This document shows positions 1 through 6,851 of a stretch of DNA of 8,427 nt, piece by piece (the stretch's first letter is position 1; each line of letters starts with the position of its first letter). Under the pieces are notes generated by a model that searched no databases, had not been told where the DNA came from, and saw nothing but the letters and a program-made list of their open reading frames with translations. This stretch comes from Verrucomicrobiota bacterium (GTDB lineage Bacteria > Verrucomicrobiota > Verrucomicrobiia > Limisphaerales > JADLHS01): positions 1 to 8,427 of the forward strand of contig JANYBF010000472.1 of NCBI GenBank assembly GCA_025360895.1, read 5' to 3'. A program made the translations under genes and the position numbers.

Positions 1-7
1 GAGGGCC

Positions 8-124
8 GGTGGGGACTCTTCCGCTGCTCCTCGTTCTCATCCTCGTGCTCGTCCTCGAAATCCCCCATTGTTTCGAGGAGGAGGATGAGAACGAGGAGGA
101 GGGGGAGGAACGGAGAGCCTCACC
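8..124. repeat. Long imperfect palindrome, likely interspersed repeat
   Basis: Two purine/pyrimidine-biased arms fold back on each other. Positions 27-44 pair perfectly with 81-98 (18 bp) and 52-60 pair perfectly with 71-79 (9 bp), around the loop 61-70. The left arm has 7 unpaired bases (45-51) against one (80) on the right. Outer flanks 8-23 and 111-124 also pair, with one mismatch and two single-base bulges. The arms consist of CTC/CCTCG units, so the DNA is strongly strand-asymmetric. No reading frame accounts for it. I infer a REP- or MITE-like intergenic element. A transcribed hairpin or a terminator of a gene left of the window is an alternative, although no T-run follows it. Confidence 0.7.
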
Positions 125-264
125 CGCTTTTAGTCGCACCCGCGGGCCTGCCCAAACACAAATAGGGATGGCCAAAGTGCCCTGAAGGTGCTATCAAGCA
201 GCCAATCCAGCATGATACGTAGCCCATTGACAGAAAACTTGCTCCACTACATTCACCAAACTTT

Positions 265-1277
265 ATGAAGAAACTTGTTCGACCCTACCTTGCCGTTGTA
301 ACCAGCTTGCTGGTCCTGACTGGCAACCTCGCTTGCGCGGCGGACAATCCATTCCTCGGCAACTGGGCGTTGACTTTGCCGGGTGGTTATCCCGGCTGGC
401 TCGGCATTACCCAGGAAAAGAACTACCTCGATGCCGCCATGCTCTGGCGCGCGGGTAGCGTGACGCCACTCGACAGTGTTTTCTTGAACGACCAGACCCT
501 CGTGTTTACCCAGGTGCATGAAGTCCAACGGAAGAACGACGCGGGCAAGGTCGTCCACACACACCGCTTCACAGACCGTTTTGTGGCCCAGGTTCAAGGG
601 GACAAGATGAGTATCATTGTCTTTCGCCCACACCCGGATGGCAGCGGCGTGGATCGCGAGGAAGTGACCGGCAAACGGATTTCGCCCCCACCGCCCGCGC
701 CGGAGCTCGCGAAGGTGAAATTCGGCAAACCGGTTCCCCTCTTCGATGGCACAAGCCTCGCGGGTTGGAAGCTGGTGGAGCCCGACGCCGTGAACGGTTG
801 GAGCGCCCAAGCCGGCCTCCTGAGCAACCGGCCCGTGCAGGTGGAAGGTCAACCCCACAAGAACTACGGCAACCTCCGCACCGAGCGCGAGTTCGAGGAC
901 TTCAACCTTACGCTCGAAGTCCGCGTGCCCAAGGATGGCAATAGCGGCATTTATCTAAAAGGGCTTTACGAGGTGCAGGTGGCCGACACTTTCGGCAAGG
1001 GGCTGGATTCCCACAATATGGGCGCGGTTTACAGCCGCATCACGCCCGCGGTGAGCGCCGAGAAACCGGCGGGTGAATGGCAGACTCTGGACATTACCCT
1101 GGTGGACCGGCACGTCACGGTTGTGCTCAACGGCAAGCCGATCATCAACAATCAACCGGTCCTGGGCATCACCGGCGGCGCGCTCACGACGGATGAATTC
1201 AAGCCCGGCCCGATCTATTTCCAGGGTGATCATGCCGGGGTGGATTACCGGAATGTGATTGTGAGTGAGGTCGCAAA

Positions 1278-1281
<4 letters not shown>
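265..1281 (+). CDS. Exported DUF1080 (3-keto-disaccharide hydrolase-like) protein
   Basis: This 338-residue protein begins with a Sec signal peptide: MKK, a hydrophobic core at about residues 8-19, and a probable cleavage near ACAA/D at 25-26. Cys24 lacks a good lipobox, so a periplasmic or secreted protein is more likely than a lipoprotein. Residues about 155-335 match the DUF1080 family (PF06439), a concanavalin-like beta-sandwich. Signature segments are LFDGTSLAGW (159-168), NSGIYLKG (226-233), YEVQV (235-239), EWQTLDITL (271-279) and the C-terminal GPIYFQGDHAGVDYRN (315-330). Some family members hydrolyse 3-keto-glycosides, but the substrate here cannot be read from sequence. Residues 27-140 form an extra beta-rich domain (GNWALTLPGG...) that I cannot name, followed by a PPPPAP linker at 141-146. 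The ATG at 265 has no Shine-Dalgarno upstream. The stop overlaps the next gene as ATGA, implying co-transcription. Confidence 0.9.
1267..1270 (+). promoter_or_regulatory. Ribosome binding site of the pseudopilin gene
   Basis: GAGG lies seven bases before the ATG at 1278, inside the last codons of the DUF1080 gene. It is the clearest Shine-Dalgarno in the window. It fixes the 1278 start, which overlaps the upstream stop as ATGA, and supports translational coupling. Confidence 0.6.
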
Positions 1282-2141
<860 letters not shown>

Positions 2142-2155
2142 GTTTTGCGGTAAGA

Positions 2156-2521
2156 TTAAGCGCGACTATTCGCGACACAGCGATCAATCTCTTCGTTAAT
2201 CGCCACTTCACGTTCCCTCTTTCCTTCTGCAGCACTTGGGAGGGGATAGAACCACATAAACAGTGCGGATTGTCCTAGGTCCTTTGAGAACATTGTCGCC
2301 TGAACGTCTCGGCCGCCAATGTGGATGGTAATATCCTCGGCTACGGCCCCGTCCAGCAAATTGAGCGATAGGGGTTCAGTGGTGGCACTGGGTTTTCCTG
2401 CCGTTGCGTCTCGATCGCAGCCCGCGCCAACGAAGCAAGCAAGACTGATCGCAAGTGCCACGACTTTACATGTGACTAACGAGTTGATATGTGACGTATT
2501 CTTCCGCTTATGCCGTTGCAT
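2156..2521 (-). CDS. Small hypothetical exported protein, possible lipoprotein
   Basis: This 121-residue frame starts at ATG 2521 with a basic N-terminus (MQRHKRKN), a hydrophobic stretch at about residues 16-33 (VTCKVVALAISLACFVGAG) and Cys35. This looks like a lipoprotein signal, although FVGAGC departs from the usual lipobox because Gly occupies the -3 position. The mature part (DRDATAGKPS...) begins hydrophilic and then becomes mixed (ITIHIGGRDVQATMFSKDLG; SALFMWFYPLP). It ends in a charged segment (EGKREREVAINEEIDRC). I recognise no family. It is convergent with the pseudopilin gene, whose stop is 14 bp away, and divergent from the tatD-like gene. No strong Shine-Dalgarno is visible, and the base composition is less GC-rich than its neighbours. 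It could also be the remnant of a longer gene. The signal-like N-terminus is the main argument that it is real. Confidence 0.5.
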   Translation of the reverse strand: MQRHKRKNTSHINSLVTCKVVALAISLACFVGAGCDRDATAGKPSATTEPLSLNLLDGAVAEDITIHIGGRDVQATMFSKDLGQSALFMWFYPLPSAAEGKREREVAINEEIDRCVANSRA

Positions 2522-2675
2522 GAGGCGACACTATTCCCGCCGTAAATTGCTGTCGAGCCTGAGATTTGGCGGCAGTAATCGCGAACTCGTTCTTGCCAAG
2601 CGAAAGCTGGTCGCCAACGACAGATTCTGGCGCTGGCTTCAGCCGCCCTCCGAACTTAAACTGGGCCGGTCATGA
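2520..2675 (+). CDS. Doubtful small basic ORF overlapping the tatD-like start
   Basis: This 51-residue frame runs from ATG 2520 to TGA 2675. It overlaps the tatD-like ATG at 2672 as ATGA and shares the CATG at 2519-2522 with the start of the divergent lipoprotein candidate. The product would be strongly basic (MRRHYSRRKLL...; ELVLAKRKLVANDRFWRWLQ). No family is recognised and no ribosome binding site is evident. It may be a short coupling or leader ORF, or may arise by chance in a 150-bp promoter region. The frame remains open leftward to 2319, but that part overlaps the lipoprotein candidate antisense. Confidence 0.2.
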   Translation: MRRHYSRRKLLSSLRFGGSNRELVLAKRKLVANDRFWRWLQPPSELKLGRS

Positions 2676-3577
2676 GTCGGCGACTTTACGACGCGCACAA
2701 TCATTTGCAAGACGAACGTTTCAGCGGACGGCAAGACGAATTACTCGCGGCCTGCGCACAAGCGGGCGTGACCGCGATGGTCGTGAATGGTTCGTGCGAA
2801 GCGGACTGGCCGCAGGTGCTGGCTTTGGCCCGGAGCGCCGAGCATCGCTCGGCACGAGTAGGCAACGCCGTCCATCAGGCCGAGCGATGTTCGGCGCTCC
2901 GAATCATCCCCAGCTTCGGTTATCATCCGTGGTACATCCACGAGCGCACGCCCGACTGGCTGAAGAACCTGACGCATTTCCTCGACGCAGTTCCGTCCGC
3001 CGTGGGCGAAATTGGACTCGATCGTTGGAAGCCAGGATTAGCCTACGACAGTCAGGAGGAAGTATTCATCGCTCAACTACGGCTGGCGGCGGATAGAAAT
3101 CTGCCGGTAAGTATTCATTGTTTGCAGGCGTGGGGCCGGATGTTGGAAGTCTTGCAGAACGAGCCGCGTCCGGCGTGCGGATTTCTGCTGCACAGCTACG
3201 GCGGGCCAAAAGAAATGGTGACGCCGTTCGCCGACCTCGGCGCGTACTTTTCCCTGCCTGGCTATTCCGCACACGAACGGAAGGTGCGGCAGCGCGAAAC
3301 CTTCCAGCACGTTCCAGCGGGGCGGTTGTTAATCGAAACGGATGCGCCGGATCAACTCCTGCCTGACGGTCAGTGTTCAGTGTTTAGTGTTCAGAATTTC
3401 AACTTTGGCCGCGTGCCGTTTCATGCGCTTACGGATGCTGTGACCGGGAAGGCGCTCAATCATCCTGCCAACCTCGCGGCCGTGTATGCGTTTGCTGCGG
3501 AATTGCGCGGGGTGACGGAGGAAGCATTGGGCGCGCAGGTGGAACAAAATTTCCGGCGCCTCTTCGGCGGGCGCTGA
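2672..3577 (+). CDS. TatD-family metal-dependent hydrolase with two in-frame insertions
   Basis: This 301-residue protein has the TatD-family TIM-barrel metal ligands in order: DAHNH (Asp7, His9, His11), GYHPW (His85), GEIGLD (Glu113), SIHC (His149), LLHSYGG (His174) and ETDAP (Asp224), then NHPANL at 263-268. Family members are cytoplasmic metal-dependent nucleases or related amidohydrolases, and the exact substrate is not deducible here. At 301 residues it is longer than the usual 255-270. The excess sits in two places: residues 54-77, encoded by a palindromic DNA element, and about 234-247, which begins with a 7-bp repeat tract. Neither removes a metal ligand or shifts the frame. The start is the first in-frame ATG after an in-frame TAA at 2657-2659, with only a weak GGG upstream. 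It is convergent with the HlyD-type gene. Confidence 0.9.
   Translation: MSRRLYDAHNHLQDERFSGRQDELLAACAQAGVTAMVVNGSCEADWPQVLALARSAEHRSARVGNAVHQAERCSALRIIPSFGYHPWYIHERTPDWLKNLTHFLDAVPSAVGEIGLDRWKPGLAYDSQEEVFIAQLRLAADRNLPVSIHCLQAWGRMLEVLQNEPRPACGFLLHSYGGPKEMVTPFADLGAYFSLPGYSAHERKVRQRETFQHVPAGRLLIETDAPDQLLPDGQCSVFSVQNFNFGRVPFHALTDAVTGKALNHPANLAAVYAFAAELRGVTEEALGAQVEQNFRRLFGGR
2831..2901. repeat. In-frame palindromic element inside the tatD-like gene
   Basis: Arms 2831-2853 and 2879-2901 are 23-bp inverted copies with one mismatch, which would be a G-U pair in RNA. They flank a 25-base loop at 2854-2878. The arm begins CGGAGCGCCGAGC. The element fills codons 54-77 of the hydrolase (peptide RSAEHRSARVGNAV...), exactly where TatD proteins normally run from the helix straight into the RIIPSFGYHPW strand. 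The reading frame is kept. I infer a transposed palindromic repeat tolerated as a peptide insert. Confidence 0.85.
3371..3394 (+). repeat. Three-copy 7-bp tandem repeat inside the tatD-like gene
   Basis: Two exact CAGTGTT units (3371-3377, 3378-3384) are followed by TAGTGTT (3385-3391) and a partial CAG (3392-3394). The 24 bases are exactly eight codons (QCSVFSVQ, residues 234-241) and do not shift the frame. They lie after ETDAPDQLLPDG, a variable loop in the family. The serine/valine/phenylalanine composition is unlike the surrounding protein. Confidence 0.75.
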
Positions 3578-3592
3578 AGCATCAATTCGCAG

Positions 3593-3615
3593 GAGCGGGA
3601 GCGCTCATTCCTTTT
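3593..3615 (+). terminator. Weak candidate terminator after the tatD-like gene
   Basis: GAGCG (3593-3597) pairs with CGCTC (3602-3606) over a four-base loop, followed by ATTCCTTTTCC. It sits in the 69-bp gap between two convergent genes, where a terminator is expected. The stem is short and the T-tract interrupted, so this is tentative and applies to the plus strand only. Confidence 0.3.
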
Positions 3616-3646
3616 CCACGATGACAGGCCCGCGTTGCCGTGCCGG

Positions 3647-4639
3647 CTACTTCAGAAATTCCACCTTCGCGCTGAGTTCGGGGGTGAGGAATTTATCCGG
3701 GTTGAGAATCTGCACCTTGATCTGCAAGGTGCCTTTGGCCCGGTTGGCTTCAGGTGCAATCTCGGCGACGTAGCCTTCATAAGTCTTATCGAGATAGGCT
3801 TCCGGGCTGACGCGGCATTTTTGGTTCTGTGAAATTTTCGAGAGATCGGCTTCGTTCAAATCAATCTCCTCCTGCAAATCCTTGGTATCGGCCACGGCGA
3901 TCAATGCGGTACTGGGCCCGCGGCCACCGCCGAAACTCTGCGGCACCACCAATTCGTTCGGGTCCACAAGCTTTTCCAGCACAACCCCGTTGATCGGTGA
4001 ACGAATCACACACCAGTCCACATAGGTCTGCGCCAAAACATGCGCGCCTTCCACTTCCTTGAGCACGGCCTGGGTGGCCTCCAGACCGAGACGCGCGTTA
4101 TCCATCGCTTCTTTGGAGGCGATGGCCGTTTTGGCCAACTGGCTGACGCGCTCGGCATCCAATTCGGCTTTGGCCACATTGACTTTGGCATTGGCCACGG
4201 CGCCGTCCGCCTGCATCAGCCGCGCTTGGTATTCGGTGTCGTCAAGCAGCACCACCACCTGACCGTTCGTCACGGCGTCACCTTTCTTGACGCCGATCCA
4301 TTTCACGACGCCCATGAAGCGGGGACTGATTTCAATGCGCTCGCGATTGATAATATAGCCGCTGACGGTCAGCGCCACGTTGCTGGCGGCCGGCTCCCGG
4401 GCAGCGTTCGTGGAGGATAACGTTGCCGCCGCCGCCGGCCCGGAGGATGTCGGCGCCGCCGCTACTGCTTTTGCATCCGCTTTTAACCGGCGAACGTCGT
4501 CCCCTGGTTTGGGACGCGCGAGATACACGGCGCCCAGCGTGGCTACAATGACGACGATAAAAATGAGCCACAGCGTTCCGGTCGGCCGCTGCTTTTGCGA
4601 CCGGTCAATTTGCAGGGCATTCAACTTTTCCGCATTCAT
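3647..4639 (-). CDS. HlyD/MacA-type membrane fusion protein (periplasmic adaptor of an efflux or secretion pump)
   Basis: This 330-residue protein is anchored in the inner membrane by one helix at about 22-41 (TLWLIFIVVIVATLGAVYLA). It then has a long Ala/Pro/Ser-rich linker at 42-87. The first half of the lipoyl/barrel-sandwich domain lies at 88-135 (VSGYIINRERIEISPRFMG, VKKGDAVTNGQVVVLLDD). An alpha-helical hairpin spans about 136-205. The second lipoyl half starts at VIRSPINGVV (211-220), and a beta-barrel domain covers roughly 245-329. Such adaptors link an RND or ABC inner-membrane transporter to an outer-membrane channel. The short total length and N-terminal anchor fit ABC-type adaptors as well as RND ones. 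No transporter gene lies next to it: downstream is the convergent tatD-like gene and upstream, 83 bp away, is the glycosyltransferase. No Shine-Dalgarno is evident before ATG 4639. Confidence 0.88.
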   Translation of the reverse strand: MNAEKLNALQIDRSQKQRPTGTLWLIFIVVIVATLGAVYLARPKPGDDVRRLKADAKAVAAAPTSSGPAAAATLSSTNAAREPAASNVALTVSGYIINRERIEISPRFMGVVKWIGVKKGDAVTNGQVVVLLDDTEYQARLMQADGAVANAKVNVAKAELDAERVSQLAKTAIASKEAMDNARLGLEATQAVLKEVEGAHVLAQTYVDWCVIRSPINGVVLEKLVDPNELVVPQSFGGGRGPSTALIAVADTKDLQEEIDLNEADLSKISQNQKCRVSPEAYLDKTYEGYVAEIAPEANRAKGTLQIKVQILNPDKFLTPELSAKVEFLK

Positions 4640-4659
4640 AGTTTTGGGGTTTGCTGCAA

Positions 4660-4687
4660 CCGGCGCAAGTTAGCAGAGCCGCGCCGG
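4660..4687. repeat. Short inverted repeat between glycosyltransferase and HlyD-type genes
   Basis: CCGGCGC (4660-4666) and GCGCCGG (4681-4687) are perfect 7-bp inverted copies around a 14-base loop, in the 83-bp gap upstream of the adaptor gene. No T-run follows on the minus strand, so it is not a standard terminator. It could be an operator or mRNA structure, or chance in GC-rich DNA. Confidence 0.3.
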
Positions 4688-4722
4688 AGCGCCAGCAAAG
4701 TAGCGGGAGCGAGTGGGTCCGC

Positions 4723-5535
4723 TTATTCGGGGTTGCGGCGCGGTTGCGGCGCGCGGAGTTTTTGGTAAAGCCATTTCTCAAGCGGGCGTAGCGGACTCAA
4801 CCATTTGTAAAACGGTGAGTAGATTAACCGCACCCGGACCACGGAGAGAAACATCGTCAGCGACGAACGAAACAACGACGACGAAACCTTGGAGCCGACC
4901 TTGTCCGTCCATTCGGTCGGCACTTCCAGGATGCTGAAGCCGGCGCGCTTGAGGGAAACGAGCAGGTTCACATCAAAGGCGAGGTCGGCGATTTGCAGCG
5001 TCGGGTGGATTTTTTCCGCCGCCGCGCGCCGCATCACTTTGCAGGGGCATTGCGTGTCCTGGATGTGCATCCAGAACAGCCCTTCCACGACAACGTGAAA
5101 GCAACGGCTCGTGAACCGGCGCAGCCACGGTTGGGCTTGGTGCAATACCGTCCCCGGCAGCCAGCGGGAACCGATGATGCAATCCGCTTCCGGCAACCGT
5201 TTCACCAGCGCGTGAAATGCTTGTGGCGGCGAGGCGCCGTCCGCGTCCACATAGCCAATGACCTCGGCCTGGGACGCAAGTTTGAGTCCCTCGATGAGCG
5301 CGCCCCCTTTGCCAATGGGCGCGGGAAAATCCAGCAGGCTGATGGCGGAGAATTCTTTCGCCACGCGTTCGACCACGTCGCGGGTGTGGTCGCGACAGCC
5401 GTTGAGCACGACGACAAGTTGAAATTGGCCGGGGTAGTGATCGCGGAAATAAGCACCGAACTCGCGCAACACGGGTTCGATGCGCGCTTCTTCGTTGTAA
5501 GCGGGGATGAGCAGCAACAGGCTGGGCTCGGTCAC
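4723..5535 (-). CDS. GT2-family glycosyltransferase, dolichyl/polyprenyl-phosphate sugar synthase-like
   Basis: This 270-residue protein has a GT-A fold: LLIPAYNEE at 8-16 (nucleotide-sugar binding), VVVLNGCRDHT at 41-51, GYVDADGASPP at 94-104 with the DAD metal-binding motif, GSRW at 122-125, and QDTQCPCK at 159-166. The last is a variant of the QDTQCGFK motif of dolichyl-phosphate mannose and glucose synthases. FDVNLL (187-192) and EVPTEWTDKVGSKVS (204-218) also fit that group. The likely reaction is transfer of a sugar from a nucleotide donor to a polyprenyl phosphate at the inner membrane. No C-terminal transmembrane pair is obvious, only an amphipathic basic tail at about 228-265. The start is GTG at 5535 because no ATG lies near the N-terminus, and no clear ribosome binding site precedes it. 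An insertion sequence ends 54 bp upstream. Confidence 0.9.
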   Translation of the reverse strand: MTEPSLLLLIPAYNEEARIEPVLREFGAYFRDHYPGQFQLVVVLNGCRDHTRDVVERVAKEFSAISLLDFPAPIGKGGALIEGLKLASQAEVIGYVDADGASPPQAFHALVKRLPEADCIIGSRWLPGTVLHQAQPWLRRFTSRCFHVVVEGLFWMHIQDTQCPCKVMRRAAAEKIHPTLQIADLAFDVNLLVSLKRAGFSILEVPTEWTDKVGSKVSSSLFRSSLTMFLSVVRVRLIYSPFYKWLSPLRPLEKWLYQKLRAPQPRRNPE

Positions 5536-5579
5536 GCGCTATCAATTAACAGAGAATCGCGGAAAAGCAATCGCGGCCA

Positions 5580-5589
5580 ACGGACTGCG
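5580..5589. repeat. Target-site duplication, left copy
   Basis: ACGGACTGCG directly abuts the left terminal inverted repeat and is identical to 6821-6830. The 10-bp length fits the 8-10 bp duplications of the ISAs1 family. Confidence 0.9.
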
Positions 5590-5604
5590 CAGGGCTGACG
5601 CATA
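5590..5604. repeat. ISAs1-type terminal inverted repeat, transposase 3' end
   Basis: CAGGGCTGACGCATA is the exact reverse complement of 6806-6820. The transposase stop codon at 5605-5607 adjoins it directly, leaving no spare sequence on this side. Confidence 0.93.
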
Positions 5605-6747
5605 TCAATTTTTGAGGATAAGTTTGAGGTAATCGGGGTCAATGGCGGCGCGCAGGAGTTTGCCTTTGATGCTGCGTTTACAGGTTTTGTCCCGGCGCAG
5701 GAGGTTCACGGCGAGTCGCCGGGTGGCGGCTAGGTTCTCGGCGGCGTAGCCGGTGCGGGCGCGGCTGTCGTCTTCTCCGAACACCACGTCCAGCACCCAG
5801 TGCAGGCTGTTCTCCACGCCCCAATGTCCGCGCACGGCTTTGGCAAATCTTTTTACATCGTTCTTCAGACTGTTCAGGTAATACCGCCGTTCCACGCTTT
5901 CCTTGCCGTGGCTCGTCCGCCGCGCTTCCACCACGCCCACGCTCTGCAAGCCTTCCCATTGGTTTCGATCCGCAAACCAGTCCAGTTTCTCCGTCTGCCA
6001 ATACCGCCGCACTTCCAATCGTCCGTGTTCCTTGTCGGTGGTTTCGAGTTTCACCAAGTGTGATTCGTTCCGTTGGATGGCGTCGTCCAGAAATGACTTC
6101 ACTTCTGCGAACGCCGTGCCTTGGTTGCCCTTGAGTGCCAGCACGTAAGCCGCGTCGGCTTCCTGGATCTCTTTGGCGGTGTTCTTCTGACAGTGCAGTG
6201 CATCCGCAGTGACGATGCCCCCGGCCAGTTGCAACGCACGTAGCAGTTCGGGTACGGCGGTGATCTCGTTGCTCTTGTTTTTGACCTGGCGTTGCCCCAG
6301 CAACAATCCGCTCTCCGTGGCCCAGGCACTGACGATCACGCGCGGATCTTCGCCTTTGTTCAACGCACGCCGCAGGGTCTTGCCGTCCAAGGCCACCACT
6401 TCTCCGCCCAGCACCGTGCGTACGCTCTGCGTCCAGCGCGTCAGGCAATCACCAAACTTCTCAGGGTCGAGCGCTTGAAAGACGCGGTTGTAGGTATCGT
6501 GTGTGGGCGCGCCGTTGCGCAGGCGCAAAAAGGTTTTCAACCAGTCCAACCGTACTTCACCAAATGCTTCCATGTCGTAGAAGCTGTCCCCGCCGCAGAG
6601 AATCGTACACAGCGCGATGGTCAGGATGTCCGGCAAATCGTGATCCACTGTGGCGGTGACGCGCGGATCAGGCACTTCCTCCAAAATTGTGATGAGACGG
6701 ACCAGTTGTGTTTGCGTGACGTTCGTTGTGTTAAGATGCGTTTGCAT
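5605..6747 (-). CDS. ISAs1-family DDE transposase
   Basis: This 380-residue protein is full length for the family. The N-terminal part (about 15-100; LEEVPDPR at 22-29, ILTIALCTILCGGDSFYDMEAFG) is the DDE_Tnp_1-associated domain of ISAs1 and H-repeat proteins. The catalytic domain follows: Asp121 in VVALDGKTLRR, Asp182 in VTADALHCQK, and Glu312 in HWGVENSLHWVLDVVFGEDDSR. These are the presumed DDE residues that cut and join element ends. The start is ATG 6747. A purine-rich GAGAGGGG touches it directly, which is unusually close for a Shine-Dalgarno, but no later start lies nearby. The stop abuts the terminal repeat. The gene reads toward the glycosyltransferase on the same strand, so read-through from the element could reach it. 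Confidence 0.95.
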   Translation of the reverse strand: MQTHLNTTNVTQTQLVRLITILEEVPDPRVTATVDHDLPDILTIALCTILCGGDSFYDMEAFGEVRLDWLKTFLRLRNGAPTHDTYNRVFQALDPEKFGDCLTRWTQSVRTVLGGEVVALDGKTLRRALNKGEDPRVIVSAWATESGLLLGQRQVKNKSNEITAVPELLRALQLAGGIVTADALHCQKNTAKEIQEADAAYVLALKGNQGTAFAEVKSFLDDAIQRNESHLVKLETTDKEHGRLEVRRYWQTEKLDWFADRNQWEGLQSVGVVEARRTSHGKESVERRYYLNSLKNDVKRFAKAVRGHWGVENSLHWVLDVVFGEDDSRARTGYAAENLAATRRLAVNLLRRDKTCKRSIKGKLLRAAIDPDYLKLILKN

Positions 6748-6755
6748 CCCCTCTC

Positions 6756-6796
6756 ATGTACGCATTGTAAATACAAAGTACATACTAAAATCACAA
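6756..6796 (-). promoter_or_regulatory. AT-rich transposase promoter region with embedded palindrome
   Basis: On the minus strand TTGTGA (6791-6796) and TATTTA (6768-6773) are separated by 17 bp. An overlapping TACAAT (6764-6769) is an alternative -10. The stretch 6756-6783 is a two-step palindrome: ATGTAC (6756-6761) with GTACAT (6778-6783), and TTGTA (6765-6769) with TACAA (6772-6776). It therefore sits on the -10 region and could be an operator or hinder invading transcription. Element matches are partial, so this is tentative. Confidence 0.35.
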
Positions 6797-6805
6797 AATC
6801 TCTCG

Positions 6806-6820
6806 TATGCGTCAGCCCTG
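6806..6820. repeat. ISAs1-type terminal inverted repeat, transposase 5' end
   Basis: This is the exact reverse complement of 5590-5604. Identity ends at 6806: the next inward base differs between the two ends. Confidence 0.93.
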
Positions 6821-6830
6821 ACGGACTGCG
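6821..6830. repeat. Target-site duplication, right copy
   Basis: ACGGACTGCG is identical to 5580-5589. The flanks differ immediately beyond, so the duplication is exactly 10 bp. Confidence 0.9.
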
Positions 6831-6851
6831 GGCGTTGGCGCGGGTCGTTGA

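Larger units (their letters stand above)
5590..6820 (-). mobile_element. Complete ISAs1-family insertion sequence, 1231 bp
   Basis: Both ends carry a perfect 15-bp terminal inverted repeat (5590-5604 and 6806-6820). An exact 10-bp direct repeat flanks the element (5580-5589 and 6821-6830). It contains one full-length transposase gene with an intact catalytic triad. Length, end sequence (CAGGGC...) and duplication size fit the ISAs1 family. Because the transposase is undamaged and both the duplication and the terminal repeats are perfect, the insertion is probably recent and the copy potentially active. It lies between genes and interrupts no recognised frame. Confidence 0.95.

Noticed and set aside
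227..253. TTGACA at 227-232 with TACATT at 248-253 as a promoter for the DUF1080 gene
   Set aside because: The spacing is only 15 bp and transcription would start almost at the ATG. At 17 bp the -10 is CATTCA, a poor match.
253..858. 201-residue minus-strand frame opposite the DUF1080 gene
   Set aside because: It is antisense to a clear signal-peptide and DUF1080 coding sequence, with no recognisable domain. It is a shadow of a GC-rich gene.
2566..3096. 176-residue plus-strand frame overlapping the start of the tatD-like gene
   Set aside because: Arg/Ser/Gly-rich out-of-frame translation, while the overlapping frame carries the TatD metal ligands.
4660..4687. Inverted repeat as a terminator after the glycosyltransferase gene
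   Set aside because: No run of T follows on the minus strand. It is kept only as a low-confidence repeat.
4731..4752. Two tandem 11-bp copies of GGTTGCGGCGC at the end of the glycosyltransferase gene
   Set aside because: Only two copies, within codons for a basic Arg/Pro tail in GC-rich DNA. Chance or a local duplication is sufficient.
5536..5589. Disruption of the glycosyltransferase gene by the insertion sequence
   Set aside because: The GT2 N-terminal motif LLIPAYNEE and a GTG start lie intact at 5535, so the element is upstream of the gene, not inside it.
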